The notes: generated by a model not told the origin, from the sequence alone. Shown: positions 38,633-50,695, counted from the first letter of the stretch. The stretch is DNA of 64,000 bases from Agroathelia rolfsii (GCA_018343915.1 JABRWF010000002.1:3286001-3350000); one strand, 5' to 3'. Made by a program: numbers and translations.

Positions 38633-41621
38633 ATGGCTGACAATTTTTCAGAGCCCTTTTTGTATTTTGACCCCTTCGAAACACCAAGCTTGCCCTCTGC
38701 CTCGGTCGATAACGACATCCAGGACAGACATACCATAGAGCGCAACCAGCAGGCGCACCACGGGCAATCCTCGTCCTCCACAACCGTAGATCGTGAAGAT
38801 ACCGAGATGGGAAGCATGTCTCCCATTCTATCTCTCGATCCATTTGCACACGCCAAGGGAAAGGGTGTATCTAATCCCATGTCCATTCGTCCTCACGATC
38901 TGCATTTGGACGGTTTCGACACATTTGATAGCAGTGCCTACTCTTATGTTGCTAGTACTAGCAGCATTTCTTCCCCAACCTTTTATGACATCCAACCACC
39001 GATCTCTTCAAATGATACTTTGTCCCATCCATCGTCCTTCGCTGGCGCAGGGCATCAATCTCATGCTGCATCCCCGTCCGATAGCAGCATTCCTCCTGAT
39101 CTAGACTCAGGGAAAGGGAAAGAACGTGCACCTACCCTACCGCCCCTGTTCTTCGTGCCAGCCTTCGGCTATAACAGTCCCGACTGGCAGCCTTCGACAT
39201 CTTCATCCTCTACCCCCGGCTTCACATCTTATGGCTTTACATCGTCAACTCCGCCTTCACATCACAATGAGGATGATGACATGCACATTAGTTATCCATC
39301 TGCGTTCAGCGAACACACCGTCTCCGCGCCGTCTTCATTCACGGCTCAACTGGAGTTACCATCACAAATGAGACGTGATCGCTCGAGCTCTCCTACGGTC
39401 CGTCGACTCACATTGGATCAGCACAACATTTCATCACCTCACTCTCATGTCTATACAACCCCCTGCACGCCTGCTGCCGTTGATGATACACACTATTATG
39501 ATGACGCAAACTTCCGAGCCGCTCAGCACATCACGCCCGCTCTCATCGATGCATTGGTGATCCCATCTTTTGCTAGTCAGGCGATCAACGACACCATAGG
39601 AAGGCCTGTCGGCCCCAAGCACAAGGGGCGCTCACATTCAGACCCGCTCCTTACCGCGTCTACGGCGCTCAACGATGTCTTCCGTACCATCCCCTTAAAA
39701 CACCGGTATTCCTTCCAGGAGTCTCTTCCTCGAGAGATCAAGATTTGGGTCTTTGCCTCCCTTGTGCAACTTCACGAGGACGAATATCAGCGCCTAATCC
39801 GCCAGAGTAGGTGGTCCGCTCGGACGGCATCTGCATCACGGAATCGCTGGGTAGGCCGAGAGCGAGGTATGAGGGAACTGATCAAATTCAGTCGGGTTAG
39901 TATGCGCCCATAATGACCAGAGTATATACCGAGACAGTCTTGGTTAAACTGTTATCTCTTGATTATAGGTGTGCAAATCCTGGCAAGACCTCGTCTTCGA
40001 CGGCCAGCTGTGGGTCAACATGGACCTATGCGCCTTTCCTCGACTGCCAATTATGTTGTTGAAGCGCTTATCTGGCAAGAGCGGCGCGTTCGTCAGGAGA
40101 CTGAACCTGACAGGCCATACCAGCCTGGATTCTTCTGCGTTAATTGACGTGATAAACAATCTAAGTCCAATGCCGATGCTCTATCCGCTTCGCACAAATA
40201 TTACCTCTGTTGTGCTGCGCGGCTGCGTCGATGTTAACTCAGACGCTCTTGATTTCCTATTGAGACTGACACCGTCCTTACAGCACCTTAACCTGAAGGG
40301 GTCAAATGCCGCCTCCAACTACATTTGCAAGATTATGGGGGAGCATTGCCCTCACCTCGTCTCCCTCGATCTCAGCCAATGTACGAAAGTTGACGGCAAT
40401 GGGCTGGCTCGTTTGGCGTCTTTCTTCGTCAGGCGTTCGGAGCCATCCGCGCTTAAGAGCCTCAAGATAGCCGGGATGAGATACGTCACGGACGACATAC
40501 TTTCCCTTATTGGGCGAGCGTTCCCCAATTTGGAGGTTTTGGACCTCAGCTACGTTCGTTCGCTGCATAACTCGTCCCTCGACGCTTTTGTCGCTCTAGA
40601 GGATGACGAGGAGGATATCCCATCCGTGCTCCTCAACGCCCGGCAACTGGGTAGGGACAACGGCCAATACCGACGACGGATAACCCGCTTGCGCCATCTC
40701 AATCTCTCATTCTGCCTCCTCCTATCCGACATTGGCGTTTCGAATCTGGCCCACTCCGTCCCCCGCCTCGAATTCCTCGAGCTGGCGGGCATTGGCCCAG
40801 ACATGGCCGATGACGGCCTGATTCGTCTGCTCGAGACTACGCCATTGATTCGGCGTCTGGATCTCGAGGACGCAGGGGTTTCAAACCACGTCCTCGCGGC
40901 TCTCACGCCACCCGACTCAGCGGAGACGACGCCCGGTAGCGCCCTTAGAGGTAACAACAGAAGCAATAGCAACAAGGACGCGCCATTACACGCTGGGCAT
41001 GCCCTTGAGTACCTCACCATCTCCTCCGTCGCGGGCGACATTACCGACGACGCGATCTCTGCGCTCATTCAAAGCTGCCCCCGCCTTCGTATGCTCGAAG
41101 CGGACGGCACACCCATGTCAGGCTCTGTCCTGCGCGAGTTTGTGCGTACAATGCGCCGGCGCAAAGTACGCAACGCGCGCGTCGTCGCTGTCGACTGCCG
41201 TATGGTCGGCGAGAGCGTCGTACAGGACATGCTTAATATGGAGATTGCACGTCCGCGGTTGGGCTGGCGCGCGTATGGGGCAAGGGCGCTGGCGTACATC
41301 GACGGAAGGGATAAGGAGGAGAGAGAATGCTTTGCTCTCAGGGGCTATGATGAGTGCGATGAGACGAGGGTGGTGGTCAAGAGTTTTTATGCGTGGCAGG
41401 CGCTGGATAGGGCGCAGTTGGCGAGAGAGAAGGCGGAGAGGAGGAGTGGGAGAGCGAGACGGTTCGAGGGCGGTGATGAGGCCCAGGATGAGACGTCGCT
41501 GGCGGGCAGGATGCGCTGGTGGAGTCCCGGTGGACGGGGCGTCAGGAGGTCTGGAACTGCTCCTACGCCGCCTAACATATTTGATACGAATAACGATCGC
41601 GATGGGTGTGTTATAATGTAA
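38633..41621 (+). CDS. F-box/leucine-rich-repeat protein with C-terminal CaaX box
   Basis: Two exons (38633-39895, 39969-41621) encode 971 residues. The first 360 residues are Ser/Pro-rich and probably disordered. The F-box spans the intron: SLPREIKIWVFASLVQL before, VCKSWQDLVFDGQLWVNMDL after, separated by a basic insert. Cysteine-containing-type LRRs follow (LQHLNLKGSN, LVSLDLSQCTKVDGNGL, LEVLDLSYVRSLHNSSL, LRHLNLSFCLLLSDIGV, LEYLTISSVAGDITDDAI). F-box LRR proteins are substrate receptors of SCF ubiquitin ligases, binding Skp1 through the F-box. The protein ends DGCVIM: a Cys-aliphatic-aliphatic-X box with Met at X, which predicts farnesylation. The region before it is basic and Arg/Gly-rich. 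The exact yeast orthologue is unclear. Confidence 0.93.
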
Positions 41622-41857
41622 GACTAACTTGTTGTACTTTTAGCATCTGTACATTGGCTTTCTCTTTCTCCCTCTTTATTTTGGGATCATGGGTCGTTTT
41701 ATTTTTTTATTTTTTATCTCATTTAAGTGTATATAGTGTTATCACGAATTCCATGGCTTAGGATTGTTGTATTGGTCATTGAAAGTGACTGAGAGGGTAT
41801 CATTGATGTTGTATTGGACTTCAAGCTTCAAATCCCGTGTACCGATGCTATACCAAG

Positions 41858-42999
41858 CTACTGTTTCTTGGTCTTTTTTCTCCCTTTTTGGGGTTTACTA
41901 TCTTTGGCCTCTGGCGTATTTGCTTGCACGTCAATGCCTGCAGATGACAATGCCTTTTCCTTCCCCTTCTGCTTCCTTTTCTTCTTGGTGGAGCTTGACC
42001 GCGATGATGAGGCATTATCTGATAGAAGCCGCCTGTCAGATACATATAAAAAAAAGCGGTCCAAATACAGGCTATACGCACCTTCTTGTTGTAGCAGCCG
42101 CTCCTCTACGGGTGATCTTTTCCGCTTTCCAGAAATATCCTCATCTACATCCACATCCACATCTTCGGCTTCGGCTTTGCCTTTACCCTTGTCCTTCGCC
42201 TCTGCAAGGGTAACCTCCATGACCTCTTGCTCGTCCGAGGCTTCGTCGGGTGTGGCTTCGGGTATGTCATCGTCGATGACTTCAAGCATGCCTTCATCCT
42301 CTGCTTCACCACTTTGTTCCTCTTCTTTCATCCTCCTCTCGTACTCGGTCCGCTCGAGCATCTTGCTAGTCACTTTAACGGGGATCAAGGTACTAGATGA
42401 CGCGCTTGCTTCGGTGGGAATATGTGGTGCAGGCCGATCGTACGTGGCCTGGGCAATGGCATGTTTGATGAAGCGTTCTGCGGCGCCTTTGTCTATGGTA
42501 GGCTTTTCTTGAAAATGTTATGTATGTTTAAATAATTTTTTCATCAGCAAAATAATTTTACACATTTCTTACTCTTTGAAGCATCTTCTGCATCGGTAAT
42601 TTTTTCAAAGTATTCCCTTACTCGGTCCTAAGTCCATGAGAATCGTGAGAGACAAGATCCAAAACTCCGCACGAGAACCATCACTTACAAGTTCATTTAC
42701 TACGGGATGAGTTTTAGGATCCACGCCTTTCGTTTTAAGATAAACTAGAGAGGAGGAAGAGCAACTTAGCTTATTCACAGCTGTTCAAGTGTGTGGATTA
42801 AAGATGACTTACTGAAGATCAAATCGTAAACAATGTATGGCAAGATAGTTTGCAGTTTGGCCTGTTGAATCGTTTCAAGCCCGAGAACTGTTTCAGGGAA
42901 GCTTTTGGAGAAGAGGGGCTCGAGTATGGCCTCAAGGTCGTCTAACGAGCTAGAGAGCGCGAATAGCTTTTTCTTGATACGAGCCTCATCGGTGGACAT
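41858..42999 (-). CDS. LRP1: Exosome cofactor C1D/LRP1 (Sas10/C1D family)
   Basis: Four exons read leftwards (42813-42999, 42689-42744, 42573-42627, 41858-42507) give 315 residues. The conserved Sas10/C1D domain is the first 110 residues: SLDDLEAILEPLF, KLQTILPYIVYDLIFIYLKTKG-like helices, then the signature VNELDRVREYFEKI. The rest is far longer than in human C1D: an acidic, Glu/Asp-rich stretch followed by Lys/Arg-rich nuclear-localisation-like clusters (SGKRKR, STKKKRKQKGK) and a basic end. In this family the N-terminal domain binds Rrp6 and the basic tail binds RNA, supporting 3' processing of rRNA, snoRNA and snRNA by the nuclear exosome. It is divergent from SF3B5 with about 290 bases between the starts. 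Confidence 0.92.
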
Positions 43000-43165
43000 A
43001 TTCGATTATAAGCTTTGCGAGGTGATAATTCAAGCAGTCGGAGTAGTCTGAGGCCAGAAATGCAGTTTACCAAATATCGCAACTTGTGTTAGTAGTGTTT
43101 AGTTGAGGATTAGATTACCCAATGGTATCTTTAGAAGAAGTTGTAGCTAAAGATTCACCGCCAGG

Positions 43166-43171
43166 CACGTG
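43166..43171. promoter_or_regulatory. CACGTG E-box in the C1D/SF3B5 divergent promoter
   Basis: A perfect CACGTG, followed by AC, lies between the two divergent start codons. This is the core of the fungal Cbf1-type bHLH site. Whether it drives one or both genes cannot be told. Confidence 0.4.
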
Positions 43172-43289
43172 ACTTTATTTTGTCACGGGACCACGGCTTG
43201 AATGGAAGGCTTGGAACTTGTTTCCAGCTATTATACTACGCCTCTCGTCTGGAACGTCCACTGGCTATCCTTGAAGTTTGAAGCTCAAC

Positions 43290-43841
43290 ATGGTCTGTTT
43301 CTATCTATGCAAGGCTGTTTACCGGCCAGAAATTAAACTACATTCGCCAGTCCTCAGAACTTAGATATACCGCAAACACGCAGCTAGAGCATCGTGAGCC
43401 TTTCAGTATTCTCTTATACTCATATTATACATTAAATACTTCTTCAGTTCATGCACGTTATACCGGCACAGGTGCATATCATCGTTTTCTCCAATAAAGT
43501 CATTAAATCTCACATCTCTCCCGTCGACTGCAGGTCACGCCGACCTAACCAAATAGTGAGGGCCGGGTTTTCTTGGGAACGAACGATTCACTTGGTCTCA
43601 TCGTGTAACCGCTTTCTCAGCGAATGGCTCACACATCAACACCGTGACACGCTCTCTTCGATTGTTGGACATCCAACTCTAACTTCATATCTCGCTATTG
43701 CTGACGGTGTAGCAACAGGCCGTGTGAAGTTTGAGATGACCGAGGTTCGCCTATTGTTATTGGTGTAACTTAGCGCTAACATGTCACATGTAGCAAATGC
43801 TCCAACCCTGTGGGCCTCCGCCCAAGAAGGATGATTATTAA
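43290..43841 (+). CDS. SF3B5: Splicing factor SF3B subunit 5 (SF3b10)
   Basis: Six coding exons, the first being only the start codon: 43290-43292, 43351-43393, 43448-43471, 43534-43555, 43621-43744 and 43794-43841. They give 87 residues, the usual length for this protein. Conserved blocks are RYTANTQLEHL, YTGTGHADLTKYEWL, HQHRDTLSSIVGHPTL, SYLAIADG and the C-terminal MLQPCGPPPKKDDY. SF3B5 is a small structural subunit of the SF3b complex of U2 snRNP, clamping SF3B1 and SF3B3 during branch-site recognition. No other frame-consistent start was found: joins from nearby ATGs give stops, whereas ATG plus the acceptor at 43350 yields MSSELRYTAN, matching the family. Confidence 0.93.
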
Positions 43842-44283
43842 TGTGGTGTTGAAGTGTATCAGGCACCGTTCTGCAGTACATCAAAATGAGAGTTGACATT
43901 TGCTCTGTATGAGTGGCTCCAGTTCGTGGGGCTTTGGGACGGAAGTCCTGAGATGCTCTTTCCAGCTCGGTTGAGGAGCCAGTAGGCTGGCTTATAGTCT
44001 AGTAGCAGTGCTATATATAGTGAACGTTTCAGTACTAGTACATGACATGGAACATATCCCAGTGTGTATTGTGCATATTATCCGCCACTATCCTGGCAAA
44101 TCACAGCATTTCACGTGGTTTCAGGTCCGTCTGAGCTTCGGACGCATGATTAATGCATGTTTGCTAAGTAACCGTCAATAATCGTGCGAACATCATGATC
44201 ATTGTGATGGTCCTAGTCTATACTAAGTAGTCCCGGGGCCCGTGCTCGACTTGGGGGCATTCGTAACTTGAATTCGATTCACC
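43842..44283. other. Intergenic region, 0.44 kb
   Basis: It holds the SF3B5 3' flank and the aldehyde dehydrogenase promoter. No further feature is seen. Confidence 0.5.
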
Positions 44284-46737
44284 ATGTCTGAGCTCCAATA
44301 CACCCCTCTAGAGGACATCGAACGGGTAATATCGTCTATTCTGTTCGGAAATAGTTTCTAAACTATAATGGCGATGTCCATCCCTAATTTTATGTAGTAT
44401 CACGCCGAGTTGCGTGCCGGTTTTGCCACACGCAAGCTTCGTTCGATCCCATATCGCAAGTACCAGATACTCCAACTTGGTTATCTGCTCCAAGACAATG
44501 CCGACCGCTTCAAAGAGGCACTTGCAAAGGATCTTGGCCGCCCCTATATCGAGTCTGACTTGTATGTGACAATCTCATATGTATATAATTACTGAGTTTC
44601 GAAGTCAAGCTCAACGTGTTATCGCAGCCTAGAACTCTGGAGTTGTATTGCCGATGTCAAAGACACCTACAAGAATGTTGAGAAATGGTCTGCGCCCGAA
44701 GCAGTCCCGTTCAACGTCAATTTCTTTGCTATGAAACCCAAGATTAGGAAAGAACCAAAAGGCGTTGTTCTCATTATAAGCCCGTTCAACTATCCTATCT
44801 GGCTCACTTTGTCACCTCTGGTACGGATATCCTTCCTATACTATAACATTTTTGTCTCATCTAAACCTGCTTTATTAGGTCGGTGCTCTTGCTGCAGGAA
44901 ATTGTGCGCTTTTGAAACCGTCGGAGCTGGTGCCGGCAACCAGTGCGTTACTGGCAGAGTTGGTGCCCAAGTACCTAGACAGTGACCTTGTAAAGGTTGT
45001 AAATGGCGGTGTACCCGAGACTACCAAAGCAAGTTTCCCATTCCGTTTATTGTTTCCTTTCATACTTATCTGCGAATCCAGATCCTTGAACTTCCCTGGG
45101 ATCACAGTAAGCAATCCATACTTTCTTGAGCATCATATTCCTTATATATTGACGCAACAATCCAGTTCTGTTTACGGGTAGGTCTTCATTACTGAATCTT
45201 AACCCTGAAACAGTTTCTTGAGAACCATTTCACTAGGCGGTAGCAAAGTAGCTCGCATCGTTTCAACTGCTGCAGCGAAACACCTCACACCTGTTACTCT
45301 GGAGGTTTGTTGTAACACCTTCACCAGCTCCCTAGCTCTTTCGCTCACGTTCATTTTAGCTTGGTGGCAAGTCACCTGCAATTATTTCCCCGACGTGTGA
45401 CCTCCAGACTACTGCCCGGCGTCTATTGTGGGGTAAGCTTGTGAACGGTGGTCAGACTTGCGTCGCACCGGATTATGTTCTGGTACCGCGCGGATTCCGT
45501 GATCGTTTTGTGACCACTTTGAAAGAGACGTGCGTAAAACAACTTTTTAAGATAACCAGCAGTATTATTCATGATAGCCCAGTTATCTTGAATTCTATGG
45601 AAAGGAAGATCAGGCCCAGGACCCTAAAATTGCTCATATCGTGTCGAAGGCCCATCACAAGCGTCTCACTGGCATCCTGTCTAACACGAAAGGCACTATT
45701 GTGTTGGGTGGGCCGCCGTCTGCTGACTCCGAGTCGAACCTTTTTTTGGCTCCCACTATTGTTGTCGATGTGACTGGTGAAGACTCTTTGATGCAAGATG
45801 AAATTTTTGGTCCTATCCTTCCCATCGTCGATATCAACGACGAGGATTGGGTTGATGAAGCTGTTAGATTCATCAATGCTAGGTTGGTTCTTCGAAGATA
45901 TGCATAGTAACTACAGTCTTAAACAAAACACAGAGACCATCCACTGACAATCTACCTATTCTCTACCGATGAGTCCGAAAAGGGATATAGTAAGACTTTG
46001 CAGAAATTGTTCTAGATAACCAGACCAGAGAACTTATCATAGTCCGCAGTCTTTGATCATACCCAAAGTGGTAGCTGTGCCGCTAATGAGACCATCATAC
46101 ATCTCGGAGGTAATTTTGGTTGGATTTGTATTACTGGTAACGCTCTCTGAGTATTTTATAGTGCCTGGTGCACCCTTTGGAGGTATTGGGGTAAGTTTAT
46201 TATTTTAATGGTATATACACTATGTCTAATCATTCTGAATTTCTTCAGCCTAGCGGATGTAAGTAAATTACATTTAACTCAAAGTCTGGATTAATGTTTG
46301 TTTGCTAGCTGGACAACATACTGGGAAATTCACTTTCGACACCTTTACCCACATACGTACAACGATTGACAATCCAAGCTGGTATGTAGTCATAGCACCA
46401 GACATTTCAAAGTGTTCTAAAACTGTTTGTAGGGTGGACACACTCTTGGGTTCTCGATACCCGCCTTATAGTGTACGTCAGAGAATAAATTAATACGCGA
46501 CTGAACTTCAAAAGCTATATGCTGACAAACAACCCATAGGCCGCCAAGGACCGCAAGCTGGCCCAAGTTGCTCGCTACTCCCTACCTTCCCGTCCTAAAG
46601 GACCACCTGCAGTTTCCGAGACTGCGACATATTCTCTGTTTCGTTCGCAGAAATCCTGGTTTTCTAAGAGGTGGGTGGTCGCTTTAGTTCTCGCAGTAAT
46701 CGGATTTGTTGCGAGACGAAAGATTAGCCAGAAGTAA
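44284..46737 (+). CDS. HFD1: Tail-anchored fatty aldehyde dehydrogenase (ALDH3 type)
   Basis: A multi-exon ALDH. Recognisable blocks in order: [65 protein letters not shown] with the general-base Glu, [12 protein letters not shown] with the nucleophilic Cys, [19 protein letters not shown] and [19 protein letters not shown]. The C-terminus is a hydrophobic helix, [14 protein letters not shown], followed by RRKISQK: a tail anchor as in mammalian ALDH3A2 and yeast Hfd1. It oxidises long-chain aldehydes such as hexadecenal from sphingolipid breakdown at ER, endosomal or mitochondrial outer membranes. Exons of 12 nt (45166-45177) and 10 nt (46249-46258) are needed to keep the frame. The start gives the typical short N-terminus of class 3 enzymes. 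Confidence 0.92.
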
Positions 46738-47388
46738 ATACACACTATATTTCCTTTTCTATGATTGTATGTTTCTGAGGATTGTGCATGAGCATCTAAA
46801 CAGTATTCCACGGGTTAGTACAATAATTATGAAATGAAAGGATGTTCAAATTATTATGTGACAAGGCCGATGACGTAAAATTGTTTGCCCGAACGGCAGG
46901 GATGGCACTCTATAGCTCCATGATTAAAGCCTGAATAAATTACTTTCAAAACGTCGAAGCTTCAACTATGAAAGGCATTTATAACTTGAACCATGGGTGC
47001 GACCTGGCAGCAGCTATACTTCTGTACTTTACAAGCTAATCATTAGCATTCCTGGCTTTAGATCCTAGGCTAGATTTGCTGAAGGTTGTCGCCGAGACAC
47101 TTTGTCGGTGCCAAAGACCCAGATAGCTTTGCTTTTCGCTGGCATGCAATTCATTGTATCCTCGGATCGTCTTCTTCAAAGACTTTCGATGATACCAAAT
47201 ATGTGTTATCGCCAAATTTGGAATGTAGGTGCTTATGAACCACCCGCCTTGTTGTGCCACTCGAGCACCCATAAATGGGTCCATTGTTACTTTATGATCT
47301 TTAAATACCCGGCACACCCTAGCTCTTGCCCAGTCACAATCCTTCTCTCTCCATTATCGTCCGGAGTTGCCACAATATCTCTGCGACG
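46738..47388. other. Intergenic region, 0.65 kb
   Basis: No gene is supported. The following gene could start earlier, at 47326, in the same frame. Confidence 0.45.
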
Positions 47389-49591
47389 ATGCCCGATGAC
47401 AAGAATATTTCCTCCAGACACTCTTGTGATGGCTGGTTCCCGAAGTGCAAAATACCCGGGAATACTTCCTCTAGCATTAAATCTTCAACATCCCAAGAAT
47501 CACCTCTTTTACGACGAAATGACCATCCTATCTATAATATCAAGATCTTGAATGGCGTCGAGTCTAATCCATATACCTCGGATTACGCTCCGTACATGCA
47601 AGGATATGACCGTGTTCTCTTAGAAAAGTACGCCACATACATTTTGATATAAACTCAAGAAGCTTGTTTAATTATTTCTATAATACCAGTGCCAACTATA
47701 CTCTCAGCTTACTCAATTTATTGAATTCAGTAAAATCTCCTTCATTTTCTCCGGTTGTGAAATCAGGCCTCGAGACTCCCACTCGTGCTCTGGATCTAGG
47801 CTGTGGGACAGGGGAATGGGTTCGTCAGGCTTCACAACAATGGCCGGAGTGTCAAGTCATAGGCCTCGATCTCGTTGACAAGTTCTCTCTGGATGTCCGT
47901 GGACAGTATCCCTTGTACAAACCGTCAAATGTGACCTTTATCCTAGGTAACTTGTATGTTTTTATTTTGTCAGCATTAGTGAGTTATATTAGAGCACTAA
48001 TTTGCCTACAATATCATAGTCTAAAGCCACTACCATTCGACGACTGCTCCTTTGATTTTGTTCGCATGGCGGATCTAGCACTGACTATTCCTTACGACAA
48101 ATGGGTCGACGTCTTGAAGGACGTAAGACGGATCCTCAAGTATGGTGGTCGTGTGGAACTCATAGATGATCAACTTTTCTTTCCTTATGGCGAAGAAATC
48201 CCTGAGAAAGATACGTCCGCTACAACCACTCTATCAAAGCTCTCAATCCATCGTCCATCAACTCCTGATACTCCGTCCTTGGAAGCTTCATTTGAATGGG
48301 TGGATAAGCACTCGCTGAATATGGACCGCACTCCAACCAACAATTTTGGTATATCCTCATATATGCATCCGCCATCGCTCACAGAACCATCTTCTCTTGG
48401 ATCTTGTAAAATCCCTCCAAGTCATTTGCAGCGGTCTCTTCCGCCTGTGCCTACATCTTCCAATGACATACACTCAAATGCTACGTATCAGCCACCCAAA
48501 ACTGCCACAGTGCGCTCAAGGCCATCAAAGCCAACACGACCGCTCCCACCTTTACCCCAACAACTTCCTCTCACTCCAGCGCGGAACTCAAAAGAACAGG
48601 ACTCAATAGAACCTAAATCTAATGTTGCTGCACCACAAGAAACTTCCTTCCGTCCCGTCGCGCAAGAAATCGAACTCGCCTTTTCCCGTATGCTTCAACA
48701 TCAGTACCAAACCGCCCCCCACATACATCATAAGATCCTGGAGCATGCTCTTGGATTATCTTTTGGAAACAGTCAATGGATGCGTGTAGGTGATTACCAG
48801 GTTGCACTGGCCCCAGATTCTCTGGCATGTTACACGAGCGAAGCCCAAGGTACGGTCACTAGTACCAATCATAAGCTCAGGAAAAGTAGGGATAGCAAGA
48901 AGAGTGATATACACAAGTTCATGGAGACAAATGATGAGAAGCATGTCACTCAGAAGAGAGATTTTAAAAGAACGAATTCCACGGATAGCACGCATGGATT
49001 TGCTTATCGCGCATCCCCAGCATCGACACAAGTATCACTCGCTTTATCGGACGGGACAACCCTCAATGAGTTGCCAAGAAACTCACTCTATACTCACCCT
49101 AATACTCGTAAAGTTCCGTCCGGCTTACTCATCTATCCTTCAACCTTTATCCCCCTTTCACCTGATGAAGTCGAATGGCATGCCTGCAAGCATGCACACA
49201 CCCTTCTCGGTTGTCGTGCAGCGTTGATGGGATATTTGCTCAAGGAATCTAAAGATTCTTTGACCATGGACGATTGTAAAGACCTCTTTTGGTCTTATCA
49301 AACGTAAAGAATCTCATTTACTCTACTCATTCGCCAGGAGAACTCATTGATTTTTTTTTTAGATTCATGCGGAAACGGTTCTATTGGGCGGAAGACTCCA
49401 GTCACCTGGCCCTATCAGTGGAAGACGAAAAGGAAAGCCTGCATGCCGGCCGCTCGCGTTCATCTTCAAGCGCCTCATTGAAACAAGAACAGGTGCAGAA
49501 AAGCGATAATCGATTGGAGATACTAAAAATACCTAAAGATGATTTGTTTTTTGTGCGCTCGTTTAAGGTTTATGAGGCTATTAAGAACTAA
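47389..49591 (+). CDS. SAM-dependent methyltransferase with long internal insert
   Basis: Four exons (47389-47627, 47690-47953, 48020-49303, 49363-49591) give 671 residues. A class I methyltransferase fold is shown by motif I ALDLGCGTGEWV, the acidic post-I strand VIGLDLV, DDCSFDFVRM and the post-motif strand ILKYGGRVELIDDQLFF. After this the sequence runs into about 130 Ser/Pro-rich residues (PTRPLPPLPQQLPLTP), then a second folded segment (FRPVAQEIELAFSRML, GNSQWMRVGDYQVALAP), another disordered stretch, and a C-terminal helical part (KHAHTLLGCRAALMGYLL). This broken-up layout occurs in fungal orphan methyltransferases; the substrate is unknown. The ATG at 47389 was preferred, but an in-frame ATG at 47326 would add 21 residues. 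Confidence 0.85.
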
Positions 49592-49852
49592 GTGCTGGGA
49601 ACTTGAACAAAGAGTGAATCGAATTATTTATTTATAATATTTATTGATTTTGATTGTTTATAATCAGTATTTGTTTCGTATAATTTGCTCATGGTTTTGG
49701 TTACAATCAAATAACAGTTTTCGAATTGCCTTTAGGTTTGATTTACTATTACACCGAACGCAACTCCATCGATCATAAAGGATTTCAAATAGTCTTACAT
49801 ATATTCACAAGTTGTGATGAACCAGATATAATACCAAACCGTCTCAATTGGT

Positions 49853-50695
49853 TCATTTGGGTGCAGAGAGACGAACATTCACGTTCTTGTGATCATGATC
49901 CCAATATTTGTTCGCCTCCTGCAAAAGATCCTTGGGAGGGCCGTGCTTTTTGTGTTCCTGAAATTAATGTTTAGGGTATGTGCATATATTCGAATACAAA
50001 CGAATCTTACTTCGAGGGAGTCCCAGCCGATAAGGAATAGATAATAATTGATATCTTCAACTAACGGACCATAAGCACCATCAACGGAGTGATTAGTGTC
50101 CATCCACTCCCAGAGCTTCTTCATGACATCTAGAGCGGCCTTTTTATCAACCCCGGGCCTAAGAATAAATTCGGCAAACTCGGTGACTGGCTTTGAAGCA
50201 GCAGGAACATAAGGCCTGTTGAGGCTGTCAACGCACCCAAATTCATGAGTTCACTTTTTCCGGGAAGGAGTGGATACAACATACTAGCAATGAAAGAGTT
50301 TACGCGGACCGGTGGATATTTGGTCAAGTCGCTTCTTTAATTCTGGATCAATGTCTGAGCCAAACAGCTGTATGTGGTCCGAATAGCTTTTCCAGGCTAA
50401 CACAAGAGCATCAGTACGGAAAACTTGCGCATATATTGATACAATATGCTCACTGGAAATGAAGTAACCAGTGCTGCCATCCTCCTCCTGAAGACCGGTA
50501 TATCCACTATTATCATGATTAGGCTCACAATAATGAGATGTCGACAATGGTTCAGATCAAAAATACTTGCTTTCCAACATAGCTCGGCACAGTGGAGAGC
50601 AGATCGGTGACAGGCTTGAACGAATTGTGGTCTTGCTTATATTTGTCATTCGCAGTGAAGCGAAGATATCCAGTACAATGATTATAGGTCGACAT
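49853..50695 (-). CDS. Two-repeat ABM-like alpha/beta-barrel protein, copy C
   Basis: Read leftwards from 50695, about 200 residues. Each half is a dimeric alpha+beta barrel (ABM-like) unit. The first contains MSTYNHCTGYLRF, LLSTVPSYVG, NGYTGLQEEDGSTGYFI and a WKSYSDHIQLF block; the second has KPVTEFAEFILRPGVDKKAAL, WMDTNHSVDGAYGP and YLFLIGWDSLEEHKKHGPPKDL, and the protein ends VRLSAPK. Splicing restores LFHCYLNRPY between the halves, using the donor after tgc-ta. The first intron starts with GC (GCAAGT, at 50569-50570), where copy D has GTAAGT; the nearest GT is out of frame. ABM-like proteins are small cytosolic ones often linked to oxidation or degradation of small molecules; the reaction here is unknown. 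Confidence 0.8.

Noticed and set aside
42040..42092. Possible intron in C1D bounded by GTGCGT and CTGACAG
   Set aside because: Its removal shifts the frame away from the basic Lys-rich tail, while the unspliced frame is open and family-like.
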